NCBI GenBank assembly: GCA_019155185.1
Contig: CM032816.1
Location: 11,865,292 to 11,929,291, forward strand
Length of the DNA stretch: 64,000 nt
Source of the DNA: Beaufortia kweichowensis
Lineage: Eukaryota; Chordata; Actinopteri; Cypriniformes; Gastromyzontidae
Direction of reading: 5' to 3'
Below the pieces are notes generated by a model. The model had not been told where the DNA came from. It saw only the letters and a program-made list of their open reading frames with translations, and did no database searches. Both the position numbers and the translations under genes were made by a program. Positions within the stretch are counted from its first letter, which is position 1. The number at the start of each line of letters is the position of its first letter. This document shows, piece after piece, positions 13,599 through 64,000 of this stretch.

Positions 13599-16500
13599 CA
13601 CAATTATATGCTTCCTCTTAGCTGGGTCACAGAGCGGCGAGGGAGGGGTCCTCTGAACACAGCCTGGTGGGAGGTTGATGGTTGAACGCAGGAATCTTCC
13701 TGTTTGTGTGTGTTGAGTCTTAGGGGAGGACTGCAGTAGATCTTGAAGACAGCTGGCTGGCTGGTGGAAATCTCTTCAGTTAAGTGGCCTTCAGGACATC
13801 TTGTGTTGAATTACAGGCGTGTTTTAAAGAGTGGGCCAACATTGCTCTAATAATTGGTTGCTTTAAATAACTATATTTAATCTATAATCGTTTACATGTT
13901 AAAAAGAATGGAAAAACCTTCATGTTCTTGCATTATTAGAAGTGTTTTGCTATTGTGGTATTTTTTTCAAATATTACTATATTATTGTGTCTGTTTGATG
14001 ACGGAGCCTTTCAAGGAACATGTCTCTTTTTAGCGGGTTGATAAAAGACACAGTGATAAGAAACTACAGTGCAGGTTGCCAAATTGTGTGCGGAAGGTCA
14101 CTCCTGAGATCCTTCATACGAGCAGTTTGCAAAAGGCTGTTTCTTACAGTGTTTTCACTTTGGTTTTGGCTTTGACATCTATCAGTTGAGCCGGTTGGTA
14201 CCACTTACCCCAAGTACCTCACAGATCTTCTCAGAGCAGCTATGATGTGCAGTCATATTGAACAGATGGAGCTGTTTCATAATGTTTTTGGCTTGAACTT
14301 ATCCTGCATCAACATTAAATGACAAAATATGTAGGAATTGACAGTGTCAGGTAGCTAAAAGGATTTAGATTTGATACTAGATGGGGTGTAAAGTCACACA
14401 GTTAGGGTCCTATACTTACAATACCAATTTTACTAATTTTATTACTGCAATATTTGACAGTATTTCTGTCCTGGTGTCCATCTCCTGTTGTAGTTTTTGT
14501 TTGGTTGCGTTCATTTCTCCTGTCGCCATCCTACTGGGATTTACCAACTCCTAACATCTCGTCTTTACACTGTGTGCCAGCAAGTTAATAAACCATCAGA
14601 ATTTCTCTCTTTAGTTTCGATGAGACCTTGGCCAAGAGATTGGCACTAAACCAGTTGCACAGTTCACAAAACTGTGGTGATAACTCTATTTTTTTTTAGT
14701 GCACAGGCTGTGAAATGTGTCTTTAACATCACTATGCTTCAGAATATAAGTGTTGTTAATGTGGTAAGTGTGTTATGGAAACAATTTACAAGCTAATTCA
14801 AAATGTGTTGCTGTTTATAAAGTGTTTGTAAATTGAAAGTATTTGTAGTTGTTTGTTTACTGCTATTAAAGGTGTGCAGAATGTTATATGTTGTGTGACT
14901 GAAACTGTCTTACTGGTTGTGTGAGTTTTTACTTTAGTCTAATGGATGTAGACATACCTCAGTGGACCCCTGACTCCTTCTGGGGCCCCGGGGCCTTTTA
15001 TTTACTCCAGACATGACTCTGTACATGTGTACTCTTCATATAGTTCTTATTTACATGAATAAGAAATTTGTCAAGAATGTATACGTATTGAAATTTTCTT
15101 TTCGAATTATTTATTTGAAATGAAATGTGTACTAATATAATTGTTTTTAGACATCAGACTGTTTTGCCATTGTCACATGTTTTTCTACTCACACATTCAG
15201 TAACACACTTCTCACAATCTCTTTTTTAGCCCTGAGGTTTTCTTGTTTTAGTCGCAGTATGAATTAAACATGCGGTTGTGAAGGTAACACAGCACAGCAC
15301 CTGCAGGGCTGGAAGCCTCCGAGCGCGCGCGCTTGTGTTCTTCACAGCTCACTTGTCTGAGCTTCCCCTGTGATTTAATAGATTTTTTGTATTTTTGAAG
15401 GCATGACGAGAAGCGTTCGAAATGGCCTCGGCTCGTGATCCACGGAATTTTTGTGTGTGTGGGGGGTGAATTTGCTCAGGGGAATGTTGGCCTCCGTTTT
15501 AGCATGTGTTCATCATACATTTTTTTGCCTTGGACAAACACAATTGAACACACAGCTGCCGCCTATTTAATGGCTGTGCATGGGCGCGATTTGGAAGCAG
15601 ATTTGTTAAGTAGGAACTAACGGTGTTGAAGCCAAAAACACCTACACTTGTCTTTTTGGTTGTTGTAGTCTCGAGGTGCTTTTAGGTCTAAGTAAAACAT
15701 ACATGCGTGTTATAATATATGTTATTAGATTATATTAGATTTTTTAACTTTCTGTGAGGCGTGACACGCAGGGTTTTCCTACACTGTCACATTGCATTTT
15801 TAGTCGTTTTCACAGCATGATCTCTTCATTCCTTCCTAGTTGTAATTCCTCATCACATCCCAGGCGTTTTCAAGGCTGTATTTCAACACTTAAAATGCGT
15901 GACTCTATAAGTCGGAATGAATAACACATTCTCCTAATCAAAACAGATGGCAGTCTATTGTGGTTTTGGTTTTGTGCTGATTTTGTATGTCTGAAATTCT
16001 TCTAAAAACCACATCTGACCAACATCCCCCCTTTGGGTGTGACCCACATGGCAAATCCCAATAGCTTTCCTCATAGTACAGCTTAAGTATGTGTGTGACT
16101 TAATTTATAAAATGGACTAGTTTTAAAGAGGCTTTGAATAGATATTCATTCTTGTTCAACACCTACATGCACTGTTGATTGTAACAAAACTTATATTGAA
16201 CTTTCATCTTGTTCCTCCACTGTGTATTTGTAGTAATGTAAGATTGCTCATAGCAGGTGGTTTGTAATTGTTTTAAAACTGTGATGCTTTGAAGGGCATA
16301 AAATGTTGCTGGCAGTCCAACAGTAAGAACAAATCCCATTTGAAGTATCATTAAAGCATTACATTAAAAATAAACTGATTGACCACTTCAATCCAACGAC
16401 AGTTTAGTTGTATGTTGAGTGGTTGGTTATTAAAAGTGATCAAGTAAATTAGCTTAATTTGTGAATCAGTTGAGAGGAAAGTAGCAGACTCTTAAATACT

Positions 16501-19500
16501 CAAGCGTTGAGTTTGGCTTGACTGATTGATGATGTGTGTTAAGAAACCAACAAGACTGAAAGGAGGTTTTGTGTGTTTGTGTACTGATGCTGTAGCCTGA
16601 CGACTCAAGTCTTTTCCTGCTGTGTTTGGTGTGATGTTTTGTCAGTGTGTTGTCTGGGTTTCTGGTAGTAACTCTCTTAAATTGTAATGTTGGCAACCAA
16701 ATGGCTTCTCTTCACCTGAGGCTGTTTTCCTGCAATCGTTGGGTGATTATACCTTTGTATCAAGTGGAGCACATTACACCTTTCTCAAATGACTTAAAAT
16801 TAGGGCTTACGCAGTACTTGTGTATAGTTGTCAGTGTTTGCACGCAATGAAAGGTGTGTTTAATATATACTGTAATACTGTCTAGATATTAATGTGTTAA
16901 ATATGTTGGTGTGATTAAGTTTTACCTTATTGAAAACATTTTCTGTGACTTTAAAATAAACCAGCACTGTCTGAAAAATGTTAGCAGAAGCATTTTGGTG
17001 GAAACAAGATGACTGTTGGTAAATGATGACATTTAATCATCATTTTAGCTTGTAGACCCATTCGCCTCCCTAAAGATCACAGTTCTGAGAAGCAGCACCA
17101 TGGCCACCTCCCCTCAACTGTTTGTGTAAGTCATCTGAGACTTTGTCAGCTGAGGACTTTGAATGTCTCGAGGACAGTTTTCTTTTCTCTGTGTGAATAG
17201 GCTTGAAATTATCTGTGACAGCTTCTGTAAACCCCCACACGCTCTTCCAGAGATCATGATCCCTGCCAAATCATTTACCCGTTCCCTTTTCATTGTGAAC
17301 TGATGCCATAGTGATGTTTTTAGTGAGTCTTGCTCAAAGCCCTTGGAAAATGACTAAAATAGCACATTCTGTATTATTGTGCCACACAATAATAGAGAAT
17401 ATTATTATTATTTTTATTGAGAAAATGAACTGCTAGTTTAGCACATTTTGGGGATTAAGCTGAAAGTAGATTAAACTTGTTTATTTTTACCTTTGTGGCA
17501 TCTTGGATTGACATTAAAGTCTTGTTCTCTGAAAAGCTTTACATAAGACCAGGTGATTGGAGAACTAATAGAACCAGCAGAGTCTTCAGGGCATGTCTGT
17601 CTACATTGCTGCATACAAAACGTTTATCTGGCTTACTGTACTTGACCTGGCAGATGGCTGAACCCAAACCGACTGCTCAAAGACAGGGCAAAAGCCATTG
17701 AAATGGTACATCACGTACGCCCACAAATTGAAATCCTGCTGTGCGTCCAAACCGGTCGCTGCTCTTGACATTTTGCTGAGATGGAGTCGCTTGATTTCCA
17801 TCACCTGAAGCTTCCTGCAAATTTCTGTTTCGCTCAGCAGTTCCAGCACACAATCCAATTACACGGTGAAATCTCAGTGTGATAGCTGGTGCAGAACGCC
17901 CGTTCAGTGGCCTGCAGGCTGACTCTTAGAAACAGCTTGTTAAGAAGTGCCCTTATAAGACAGCATTTGGCTTGGATGTGTTTGCAGAGCTGGAAAATAT
18001 CTGTAGGTTCAGGTGGTTCTTAACATGACTAACATCTACTGACTAACTCACTAATTCAACATATTTTTGTTTAGTTTAGAACTAAGTCTTTCCTTTGTCC
18101 TATTTTATCATCATGAATAGTTTTACAAACATTTTTAATACCATAAATTATACATTTGAACAGTGTATACATTTGTATACATATATTTAGGCACAGTTGT
18201 TGCCTTTATATACAGAGGTCTTAAAATGACAAAATTGTGGTGTGTTTAGTCATCATCATGTTGGATGTGTTTGGGTTTTATGTGCTAAAGCATAATTTGC
18301 AAATCTGGTTTTATTTTCATTTTAATCTAGATATTGAAGTAAAACCTGTTGTTTACTTCTGCTCACTCTCTTGTGTTCCTGCAGGGCTCACATGGTTTAA
18401 CAGATTATCTCTGATTCATTTGTTGCAAGTCTCACCTCTGTGTTTGATGGCCTGATCTGCAGGTCAGTCACGGCGGGGGCTGAAAGGGCTTTACTGCGAG
18501 GTGGTGTGGAGGGCAGTGCAGTAGGTCAAGCTCAGATTGAATTTCACCCTCTTTACTGTATGGTTGGATGGGGCAACCCAACTCCTCTAACTGGCCCTGG
18601 ACAGCTGTTCCCTTCTCATCTCAGTTGGATCAAATGTTCCCTCAGCGGGCCCTAACACAGTTGGAGTTGGAGTTGTTTGAATTGGCTGATGGCGGAGTTA
18701 TGAGGTTGGCAGGACATTCTGGAACTACCCGTTGAGCCTAATAAGTACTGATTAATGCTTGAGAGAATCTTGTCTGCTTTGGTTTTGTTTGCGTGCATTG
18801 CCAATGTGACGGTTTGTAGTGCACAAGTCTATCTTTTGCTTGTATCTTTACTGATCTCTTGAGGAGAATAGAAAAACTTAAGTAGCTTTTATGTAATCTA
18901 ACTACAGGGAAGTCCTGGCTCTTCAGAACGACCTATGATTTACTCTGATGAAGAGCCTGTCAAAAACGTTTTTTATCTAATCTACTCATTTGCCGTGAGG
19001 AATTAAAACTCAAAGGCAGTTCTGCCAATGAAAGCCGTGTCTGTTCAATCGGGTCAGATGGTCCTCTTGAGTAATGCCTCTTCATTTTACTGTTTCATCT
19101 GTTTCTGTTATTTTTTTACATCCTGACCTTGATTGTATGTGTTCTTTTATCTGTTGTTCATCTTCAAACAGGGGCGAGACGGGTATCGATCCTGGGCCCT
19201 GTCATCTCTCCAGGCCGTTTGCAGAATTGCCTGATTTATTTTCTGCTCACGTTTTCCCATCGAGCAGAGGCGTCCGCTGCGGATGCCTGTGTTAATTAGA
19301 CCCGTGTCGTGTCGGGTGGGGTCGGGAACAGCCTGACTCCCCAGAGCGCTCCAGCCGGTGGGGAAAGCTGAATTAGTTTAGTGCTGTTATTTACAGCTCT
19401 GGAAGGGCACCAGTACCTGAGTGTTGGGCTAATAGAGGACATTATGTTCCAGCGCTGGGTTTGGGATTTTTTTGTCACCCGGTTTATGTTTAGCTTAGGC

Positions 19501-21598
19501 TGTAAAACTCAGTAATCTCATTTTATTACAGATGTATGGGTCATTTGAGCTCTGAACTGTCTGTGTTATAAAATTAGTTTTACTTTAATACCTTTATTTT
19601 TCTTTAGCTGGAATATTTACAAATTAGTTTTGTCACATTGTATGTTCAACAATCCTTTGATATAGCAAAAGTAAGTATTTTGTGATTTACAGCCTTGATG
19701 TATAATTAGTCAAATTGTGATATAACAGTTTAGAAAACCTGGTTATAATAAGCAGGTGTCTCGCAATAACTAAATTGGTGTTTGGAGTGTTAAAGCTATT
19801 GATGTATATCCATCAAAGACGTCAGAAACTTTAAGCATTTGTAGAACGCTCGCATCTGTCTGCTGTGGCTTGTCTGTTGCCTTTGAATAAAGAACAGACA
19901 AAAGATTTCTTCTTTTTTAAAGTTATAATGAAGAGCAAAATTTCATCATTCTGTTCCTAATAGGCATGTGTGTGAAAACCATGACAGTCTCTTGCATCAT
20001 TGGCTCAGCTGTGTTGGGTATATTAAGTTTTTAAGTTTTTTGTTTCGTATCTTTTGCTAACAGTGAGAGTCCACAGCATCTCAGTCCTGTATGATTTAGC
20101 GAGTTGCCAATCTGCTTTCATGATTTCACTGTGTTCATATGAAGTAGAAGATTTAAATTTATATGCTCCCGTCAGTTCTCGGATACTTAAGATTGAAAAT
20201 GGTGTTTTTTCACATTGGGTATGAGATTGTATAAATCATGGTTTCTTAGTGGAAGTTGTTTTGTGTTTCTTTAAGGAAGAATTACCTGTTTGGCTCTTGT
20301 AATGCTTTGTTTACATTGATCTGATTGTTGGCAAAATCTGACTAACAAGCTGTTTTGTAAAATGACAGAAAGGACCATCCTGAAATTTGGCTACCTGTTG
20401 ATCTCAGAAAGCCGCCTGCTTTAAGGGTTCATGAGAAAACCAGTGACAGTAATGAATCGCTGGTAGTAGAGGTGATTTTTCTAATGAGCAGATGATTGGA
20501 AATCTTCCTGCAGCAAAGCTTTTATGTTCCCTGCTGGACAAGCGGATTATTACAGACTACTGATCAGTGTCCTCATACAGCCATCTGTCTTCTCGCCTAT
20601 ACTTAAGTTCAAAAGTAAGCTCTTTCCAACTTAAGTAGCGCTTAGTTTTATTAGACAACTGCTGAACTGTAATGCAGTTAAAGCTGTTTGTAGTGTGTAC
20701 TGCCTTTTATGGCCACTTCTAAATATTATGGGCTACCACTTTGACCTTTCTTCAGTTATGTTACTAATGAATAATGTTGCCTTGGAGAACTAGTTTTTGC
20801 TTACTGCTTCTGCTTCTCAGCTGTTTGTTAATGGTTCATTTGTATTCTTGAGACTCTAATGGAAAACACTTTTCATTATAAGACCATGAGCATTTTTGGC
20901 ATTTAGACGGAATACAAAACCTTTCTAAAGCACCAGAGTTTATTGTTAGCCTATTTAGCCAAGATACATGAGTTATAGCAAAATAAGTCCTATATATGTA
21001 CCCATGTCACTAAATGTAAATGAATAAAAATAATACTATTGAAACACAACGTGTTGCGCTGGAGCTGTGCTCTGTGTGGTGGTCATTTCTTGTAATGGAT
21101 ACGAGAGGAAATTGCTTCCATGTGAGTTTTGATGCAGCGTCTGGCTAATTCGACTAATGCACTGATGGTGACCTTGATTCAGCTTTATTTTTCTGTCTTC
21201 AAACCAACACATTATGTGAGATTATCAAAATTTATAGTAATTTTTTAGCCCAAGGAGTTTTGGAATGAGCGTAAATTAAATAAGTACTTGAAATTAATGT
21301 GGCGTGGTGGAAATCATTTTTATATTAGCTTATGTCCTGACAATTTCTTGATGGTTTTTAAGCATTTTTATAATAGTGTTTTTTTATCCAAAATGACTCA
21401 CAAATGAGGAACATCACAAGCAATTTACCAAAATAGCTACAATATCTAAAACTGAACAGATCTAAAAGTAAACCAGTATAAAACGACTTCATTATTTACA
21501 AGTAAAAGTTAAGTGCACTAACCTGTTTAAGAGCAAGGGACCATTTTTAAAACAAAATGTGGTTTACGTGTTTCTGTTTTCTCCCCTGCAGGGCAACA

Positions 21599-21637
21599 AT
21601 GTGGGTAACTGGGAAGGAGAAACCAACAGGACCCTGA
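21599..21637 (+). promoter_or_regulatory. uORF 1 in the 5'UTR
   Basis: ATG at 21599, 12 codons, TGA at 21635-21637. It is not in frame with the main ATG. If exon 1 is spliced as inferred, an upstream ATG at 5214 feeds into the same frame and makes a 28-codon uORF across the junction. It probably lowers initiation at 21724, but this is inferred. Confidence 0.5.
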
Positions 21638-21648
21638 GGCTGGTGTAA

Positions 21649-21678
21649 ATGAGCTTTCTGACTGCCTCAGTTGTCTGA
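21649..21678 (+). promoter_or_regulatory. uORF 2 in the 5'UTR
   Basis: ATG at 21649, 9 codons, TGA at 21676-21678. It is in the same frame as the main start 75 bases downstream but closed by its own stop. The 45-base gap to the main ATG would give little room for reinitiation. Confidence 0.5.
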
Positions 21679-21723
21679 GAAGGTCGGAGATCCCTGTGGC
21701 ACGCTTGGGCCGTTGGCACTAAG

Positions 21724-59639
<37,916 letters not shown>

Positions 59640-59644
59640 GAATG

Positions 59645-59915
59645 GTAAGAAGACTTCATTATTTACCCTGCGCAACAGATCTTCATATTTTACTCGGTAT
59701 TTTGTGCTGTGATCCACTTGGAATTTGCTGCCACCTAGTGGTCGAAGATAAAATATTGCAGGGATATTTATTATACTGACTTCCATGGCTCTTTTTCACA
59801 TATTATGTAAAGCATGTAGGATCTTTCTGTGCTGTTTGTTCATTAATAAAGTGGCATGTTTGGGAAATACACGTGAATATGCAATTAGGTTTATTCTCAT
59901 TTTCTTTATCCGCAG
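59645..59915 (+). other. znf609: Intron 8 in the 3'UTR (271 bp) with an internal AATAAA
   Basis: Runs from GTAAGA to an acceptor with a good pyrimidine tract (TTCTCATTTTCTTTATCCGCAG). AATAAA at 59845-59850 followed by GTGGCATGTTTGGG could serve as a proximal poly(A) site when the intron is retained. The stop codon lies only 5 bases before this junction, so splicing here should not trigger decay. Confidence 0.65.
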
Positions 59916-61141
59916 ACATGTGACTGGTTCACATGAGGACATGGTGTGGAGCTTATGACATCAGTTCAATGATGTTCCTGATTTTTTTTCTGAATTCTTT
60001 CCCGGCGTCTGAGCACCACTGTCAGAGAAAGAAAGTGAAAGCCCGGGCTTTAACCACCGAACCCCACCACACCTCTGGACGTCCCCCTCTCTTTGCTGCT
60101 GGCTTCATACTCAGGAGAGAGGAGACACGGCCTGTCTTCAGAGACCTCATATGATGTGTATGTGAAATGGACCTGAGGGTGGGACGTTTTGAATGAACAT
60201 GAACAATAACATTCTGGAAGTCACTACGATGTTTTGTGTTGAAACTTGGGCCTTTATGAAAAACATGGTGTACTGTGACTGCTGCTCTAGAGCCTTGAGG
60301 ATTACAATTATTTTCCTGGGTCGCCTTTCAGCTATCTTCATATACACCCTCACACTCTCTGTGGACTATGCAAGTGGATCAGTTTTGATTTTCTCATTCA
60401 GGGTGGTAAACTGTTTATGTTACATTCACCATTGCAAAGCATACTTGAGCTGATAAACCACACCCACTGTTTTAAGATGCACTTCCTCTGTCTAATTTTC
60501 TCTCACATCCATTTTTAGTTTTATTACTTATGGATCATCCACAGTCATGGACATTTTGCAAAAGTGTCGGTATCGTTGACTTTCCTCAAGAAGACAACAG
60601 AGCAATGGTTCTATTCTGTTGGTTCAGCGATGGCCTGATTTTCAGTCTGACATTTGGATTATTCAGGTCGTGGGGAAAGATAAAGGAATTGGCTGCTCTC
60701 ACATGATAGTGTACTTCCAGACTGGATTTACAGAATTGGAGGTCTTTCCTTTCTTTTCTCGTTGCCGTGTGGCATATTTTTCCATGGGACACGATGTGTG
60801 TGTTTGCCAGACTCTACTGAACTGTGTTTGTCTGGTCACAAACTGATTCATCACACGGATATATTGATATGCTGCTTGTGAATCTCATGTCAGACTGCAC
60901 GAGTGAGGTCTGAGAAAGCGATGGGAGGACGATAACCCCAACAGCTGGCAATCCAGCATCTGATCCACAGACTCACAGAGCACCAAACAAAGAAACATGC
61001 TCCCTGAAGGAGAACGTTTCCTCACTTTTCTCCGTGTGTCTGCATGGTAATAATCCAGCACTCGATAAAAGCATTAACCCAAACAGAGAGCAATGTGACC
61101 CGTGCAGGCGCCTTTACTTTCCTCCCTCACTATGTGCTTTC

Positions 61142-61149
61142 TGTATATA
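61142..61149 (+). promoter_or_regulatory. Pumilio response element
   Basis: TGTATATA is a perfect match to the PUM consensus UGUANAUA in the sense strand of the inferred 3'UTR. It suggests PUM1/2-mediated repression. Chance occurrence in AT-rich sequence is possible. Confidence 0.45.
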
Positions 61150-62463
61150 TTGTACAAAGGAATTATTTTAAAAAGGTTGTTGGATGCTATTGAATTTTCT
61201 TACTTTCTTTTTTCTTTTTTTTTGTCTGTTAGCCTTTTTTCTACCATTGTTGACATAATATATCAACATGTAGCTGATATAACAACTTTATATCGGAAGG
61301 TTGTTTTTTTAAACTACTTTTTCTACCCCTCCTCTTCAAAGCCAAGTCAGTCCCACTCTGCTTTGAAAGCACATCATCACAAGTCGGTTTTAATATTTTC
61401 AAGGGATTTTTAGTCCACGTGGCCTGCAAAACATATAAGTAGTGCTATGTTCAAACAGCAGGAGGAAGTGTTGGGACGGACATGAGACTGGTGCTATCTG
61501 GTGCCAGTGGATCATATAGTTCTTGTCTTGTAAATCTAAAACTCTCAGGAGAGCATTATTGAAATCACAACCTTTTAAATCATCTCGTTCATTGCTCTCG
61601 GCTCTATTCAGGAAAACTTTATTATTTAACACAGCAGGGAACTTAAAGAGGTGGCTATCCCCTCTCGTGTTAAACAGCAATTTTCAATTGATCTTCTGCG
61701 TTGCGATGACTGATATAGCACCAATTCATTCAGTATAACAGCAGTAGATCTTAAGCATGTGAAGGATGAATCCTTCAGTCCATCACTTCCCCTTGTCTGT
61801 TACGAACTACATCTCATGCGAACGAGGCTTAAACACATGCAAGAAAAGGTCAGGCCAGATCTTTTAACCTGTTTTTTACTTCACATTTTATGCTGTTTTA
61901 AATCTGCTTTCTCTACCTAAACGTAAAACACAATCAATAACCATTCTAAGAGATACTGCAGCACTGGTCTCAGATCAGAGACGCTGATAAGATTTGTTTT
62001 ATATATAGTAATAACCTCACTTTTAGTTGTTCTGTCTTTGCGCATTTAGCCAGTAAACCTGTGCTGTCCGGTGACTTGATTTATAATTGTTGAGGAAAAA
62101 GCGCTTGATTGTTTTAATTTATTTTTGAGGGTTCTTGTTTTTTGTTGTTGCTGTTGTTTTTTAGTCAGTTTTGTAGACCAGTTTTGTTTTAACAGTTCAC
62201 ATTTGTTCACTATTGTCTCAGACGGTGCTAATATAGTCTGCCCTGTGCGATCATCATGGGAAGAGAAGAGGGAATTTACTTTTTGTTTTCACTTTCTACT
62301 TTCCAATTGCATTGACTCCTCCCACCACCCCATCTCAACCGTTAAACCCCGCCCACCTCATACCCCACAGAGGACAGCGGCTCGGTGTCTGTCATCGGTA
62401 CTTGAAAGAAAGATGTTTACACCTCCTTGTTTTTGTGTTTGGATGCGTTTCTCTTGTAAACCA

Positions 62464-62483
62464 TCTCTCTCTCTCTCTCTCTC
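62464..62483. repeat. (TC)10 in the 3'UTR
   Basis: Short pure TC run followed by CTTCCCTGCCTCTG, about 110 bases before the poly(A) signal. It again reads CU in the transcript. Confidence 0.85.
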
Positions 62484-62592
62484 CTTCCCTGCCTCTGTCC
62501 CGCTCTCTCTTCCTGGAGATCTCTCATGTAAAGTGTAAATTGCTACATTTTTTATACAATACTGTAACTTGCCTTTGTACATTTAGGCAGAA

Positions 62593-62598
62593 AATAAA
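62593..62598 (+). terminator. znf609: Canonical poly(A) signal AATAAA
   Basis: AATAAATC, followed within 30-60 bases by GT-rich sequence (TTAATATGTGTCTTTTATG, TTGTGTGTGC), the usual cleavage and polyadenylation context. It is the best end for the gene. Cleavage is probably near 62612-62635. Confidence 0.75.
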
Positions 62599-62639
62599 TC
62601 TTTTTATGAGACAATCACACCTGTTAATATGTGTCTTTT

Positions 62640-63680
62640 ATGTCTGAAAGAGTTGTGTGTGCATTGTGATTCATGTAAATACAAGATGGGAGAGAAACTA
62701 TATAATGTTTAAACAGTATGACAATTCCAGCGTTATGGATTTTCAGTCAAAACCTGAAATATAAATCCTCACAGAATGTATTTACGATCAATATACTGAA
62801 ACATCTGTTTATATTTTCATAAAGCCCTCTTGATCGATTCTAGACATTAGAAAAATATCAGTCTATACACGAGTTATCTATTTAAAAAAATGGAAATATA
62901 CATGTGTTTATGAATGTGACAAGTTTTTGACGGGGAACATACTTTGTAGGATTTCTGTCAATTAAAATACACAAACCAGAAGTAATAATACCCAACAAAT
63001 GAAGAAGAGATGACTCTTTAAAGAACATCAAATAGTTATTTTATTATAATTTTCATGTGTTCATTTATGAGGAATATGAACTGATATGAATGTGACGATT
63101 CTAAAAACAGCACTTTATCTGACTATAAAAAAATCATGATTTAATACATAAACAAATGCTTTAAATATCTTTAAGAGAGACTCACATGAGGATTTAAACC
63201 ATCTGAACTATCAGTCTGATGAAAACCTTTAATAAAAACTCAATATTTTTCATAGTAAGGTTCATAGAATTGCCCAAATGATCCCAGAACACTATGGGGA
63301 TAAAGTGATCTTTTCACCTGCGTTTGATCTACAAATATATTACAATAACAACTAGCAGGTTTTTACCAGCAGATGGCTGTATTTACCATCTAATGAAGAA
63401 AGTGGCTTGAAAAAAGATCCATTTTGTCAAGAAACGTTTTGCGTCAGCTGGTGTACTTTGATGTAATAATGTTAAATATTTAGCAATATTATTATTATAT
63501 AAATAATCGTTATATTTATTTAATTTTGGGGGAAAAATTGCTGTCATTTTTAATCTGATCTTTGTAAATGTGAAGATATGAACCTATTAAAACGAGACAC
63601 ATACTTATCTTTTGCTTATATGACAGTGATTTATCGTTCAACACTAGGAACAGTTTCTTTTCCTTGACTTTAATTTCTGA
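62640..63680. other. Downstream intergenic sequence
   Basis: AT-rich with no recognisable gene, repeat or RNA. A reverse-strand open frame at 63516-63800 has no family resemblance. Confidence 0.55.
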
Positions 63681-64000
63681 GGTTATTTCTGCCATCAGGT
63701 GACAAGCAGCGCGTGCGCGAGGATGCCGCAGTTTCCATGGAAACCCGCGTGAGCGCTGGCAGCCTCTCGTACAGTCAATCTCACGAGACGAGACAAGCAT
63801 TTATTTATTCATTGGTGTGATAATGAAAATAAGTGTTGACATGTACGTGCACCACACGATCTATATGCATATTTTACACACGCCACGTGACGTTTAATAC
63901 CAAAATAATTCAGCTTGTTGTGTGAAAGAGCCTCTCGTGACGATTCAGTGGGTTTATATTCGTGGCACGTGCGTGATTAGAATGCACGGCGCGCGCTCTT
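63680..64000. promoter_or_regulatory. CpG- and E-box-rich edge, possible promoter of a neighbouring gene
   Basis: CpG density rises sharply (GCAGCGCGTGCGCGAGG, CCCGCGTGAGCGC). The edge holds a 14-bp perfect palindrome GTTTCCATGGAAAC at 63731-63744, close to an X-box. It also has CACGTGACGT at 63894-63903, an E-box overlapping a CRE half, and a second CACGTG at 63966-63971. This suggests the start of another gene outside the window, of unknown direction. Confidence 0.4.

Larger units (their letters stand above)
5255..21591 (+). other. znf609: Intron 1 (16.3 kb)
   Basis: Runs from GTAAGT at 5255 to a pyrimidine-rich acceptor (TTTTCTCCCCTGCAG) at 21591. It holds a minisatellite at about 5880-6760, a MITE at 9432-9554 and short GC palindromes at 13582-13598 and 14984-14995. 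A CpG-rich spot at 5625-5695 follows the first exon closely and may belong to the same promoter. Elsewhere (6760-9430 and 9555-21580) I see no gene. The open frames there are short and look random. Confidence 0.6.
59916..62615 (+). other. znf609: Exon 9, 3'UTR (end approximate)
   Basis: About 2.7 kb after the last acceptor, ending near the AATAAA at 62593. Several short open frames have no family content. Seen in it: TGTATATA (Pumilio element) at 61142-61149, T-rich runs near 61200-61220, a short (TC)10 run at 62464-62483 and AT-rich ATTTATTTTTG at 62114-62124. The left boundary depends on the donor choice at 59636 or 59645. Confidence 0.65.

Noticed and set aside
62125..62647. Overlapping open frames near the 3' end
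   Set aside because: They lie in the 3'UTR across a CT repeat and share no similarity with any protein I know.

Overview
The window is a piece of a vertebrate genome, most probably a teleost and likely a cypriniform fish. The signs are AT-rich non-coding DNA, long pure (TC)n tracts, a CA-rich minisatellite and short TIR elements (MITEs) of types I recall from carp and zebrafish-like genomes. It holds one protein-coding gene on the + strand, the orthologue of human ZNF609 (zinc finger protein 609, family of Drosophila scribbler/brakeless). I could not decide which teleost paralogue it is. There are no prokaryotic features, and I saw no long transposon ORFs and no recognisable tRNA, rRNA or microRNA.

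Layout: 1-4737 is upstream non-coding DNA with a (TC)43 tract and X-box-like sites. 4738-5254 is a CpG-rich promoter and a non-coding first exon ending at a GTAAGT donor. Intron 1 (5255-21591) contains a ~104-bp-period minisatellite and a MITE. Exon 2 (21592-22461) carries the ATG at 21724. Intron 2 (22462-47668) has two MITEs, three long (TC)n tracts and CpG-rich patches. Exons 3 to 8 (47669-59644) carry the rest of the CDS, with the stop at 59637-59639. A 3'UTR exon (59916 to about 62615) ends at an AATAAA signal. The rest is downstream DNA, with a CpG-rich, E-box-rich right edge that may be the promoter of a neighbouring gene.

All splice phases fit together. The model gives 1407 residues if one missing base is allowed for; I recall the human protein as 1411. 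As written, the large exon 5 has a 1-base deletion at about 56587-56590, inside the single C2H2 zinc finger. It stops translation at residue 512. Conservation resumes at once in the next frame, so an assembly error or a very recent allele is more likely than an old pseudogene.

Most interesting points: exon 2 matches the human exon that forms circ-ZNF609 and here is 870 nt (a multiple of 3) with a translatable back-splice frame; uORFs in the 5'UTR, one spanning the exon 1/2 junction; exon 3 opening exactly on an ATG, with a CpG-rich patch upstream that could be an alternative promoter; an (E/D)R dipeptide tract that looks expanded relative to mammals; many SUMO consensus sites; tandem donors at the stop codon; and sense-biased CU tracts.
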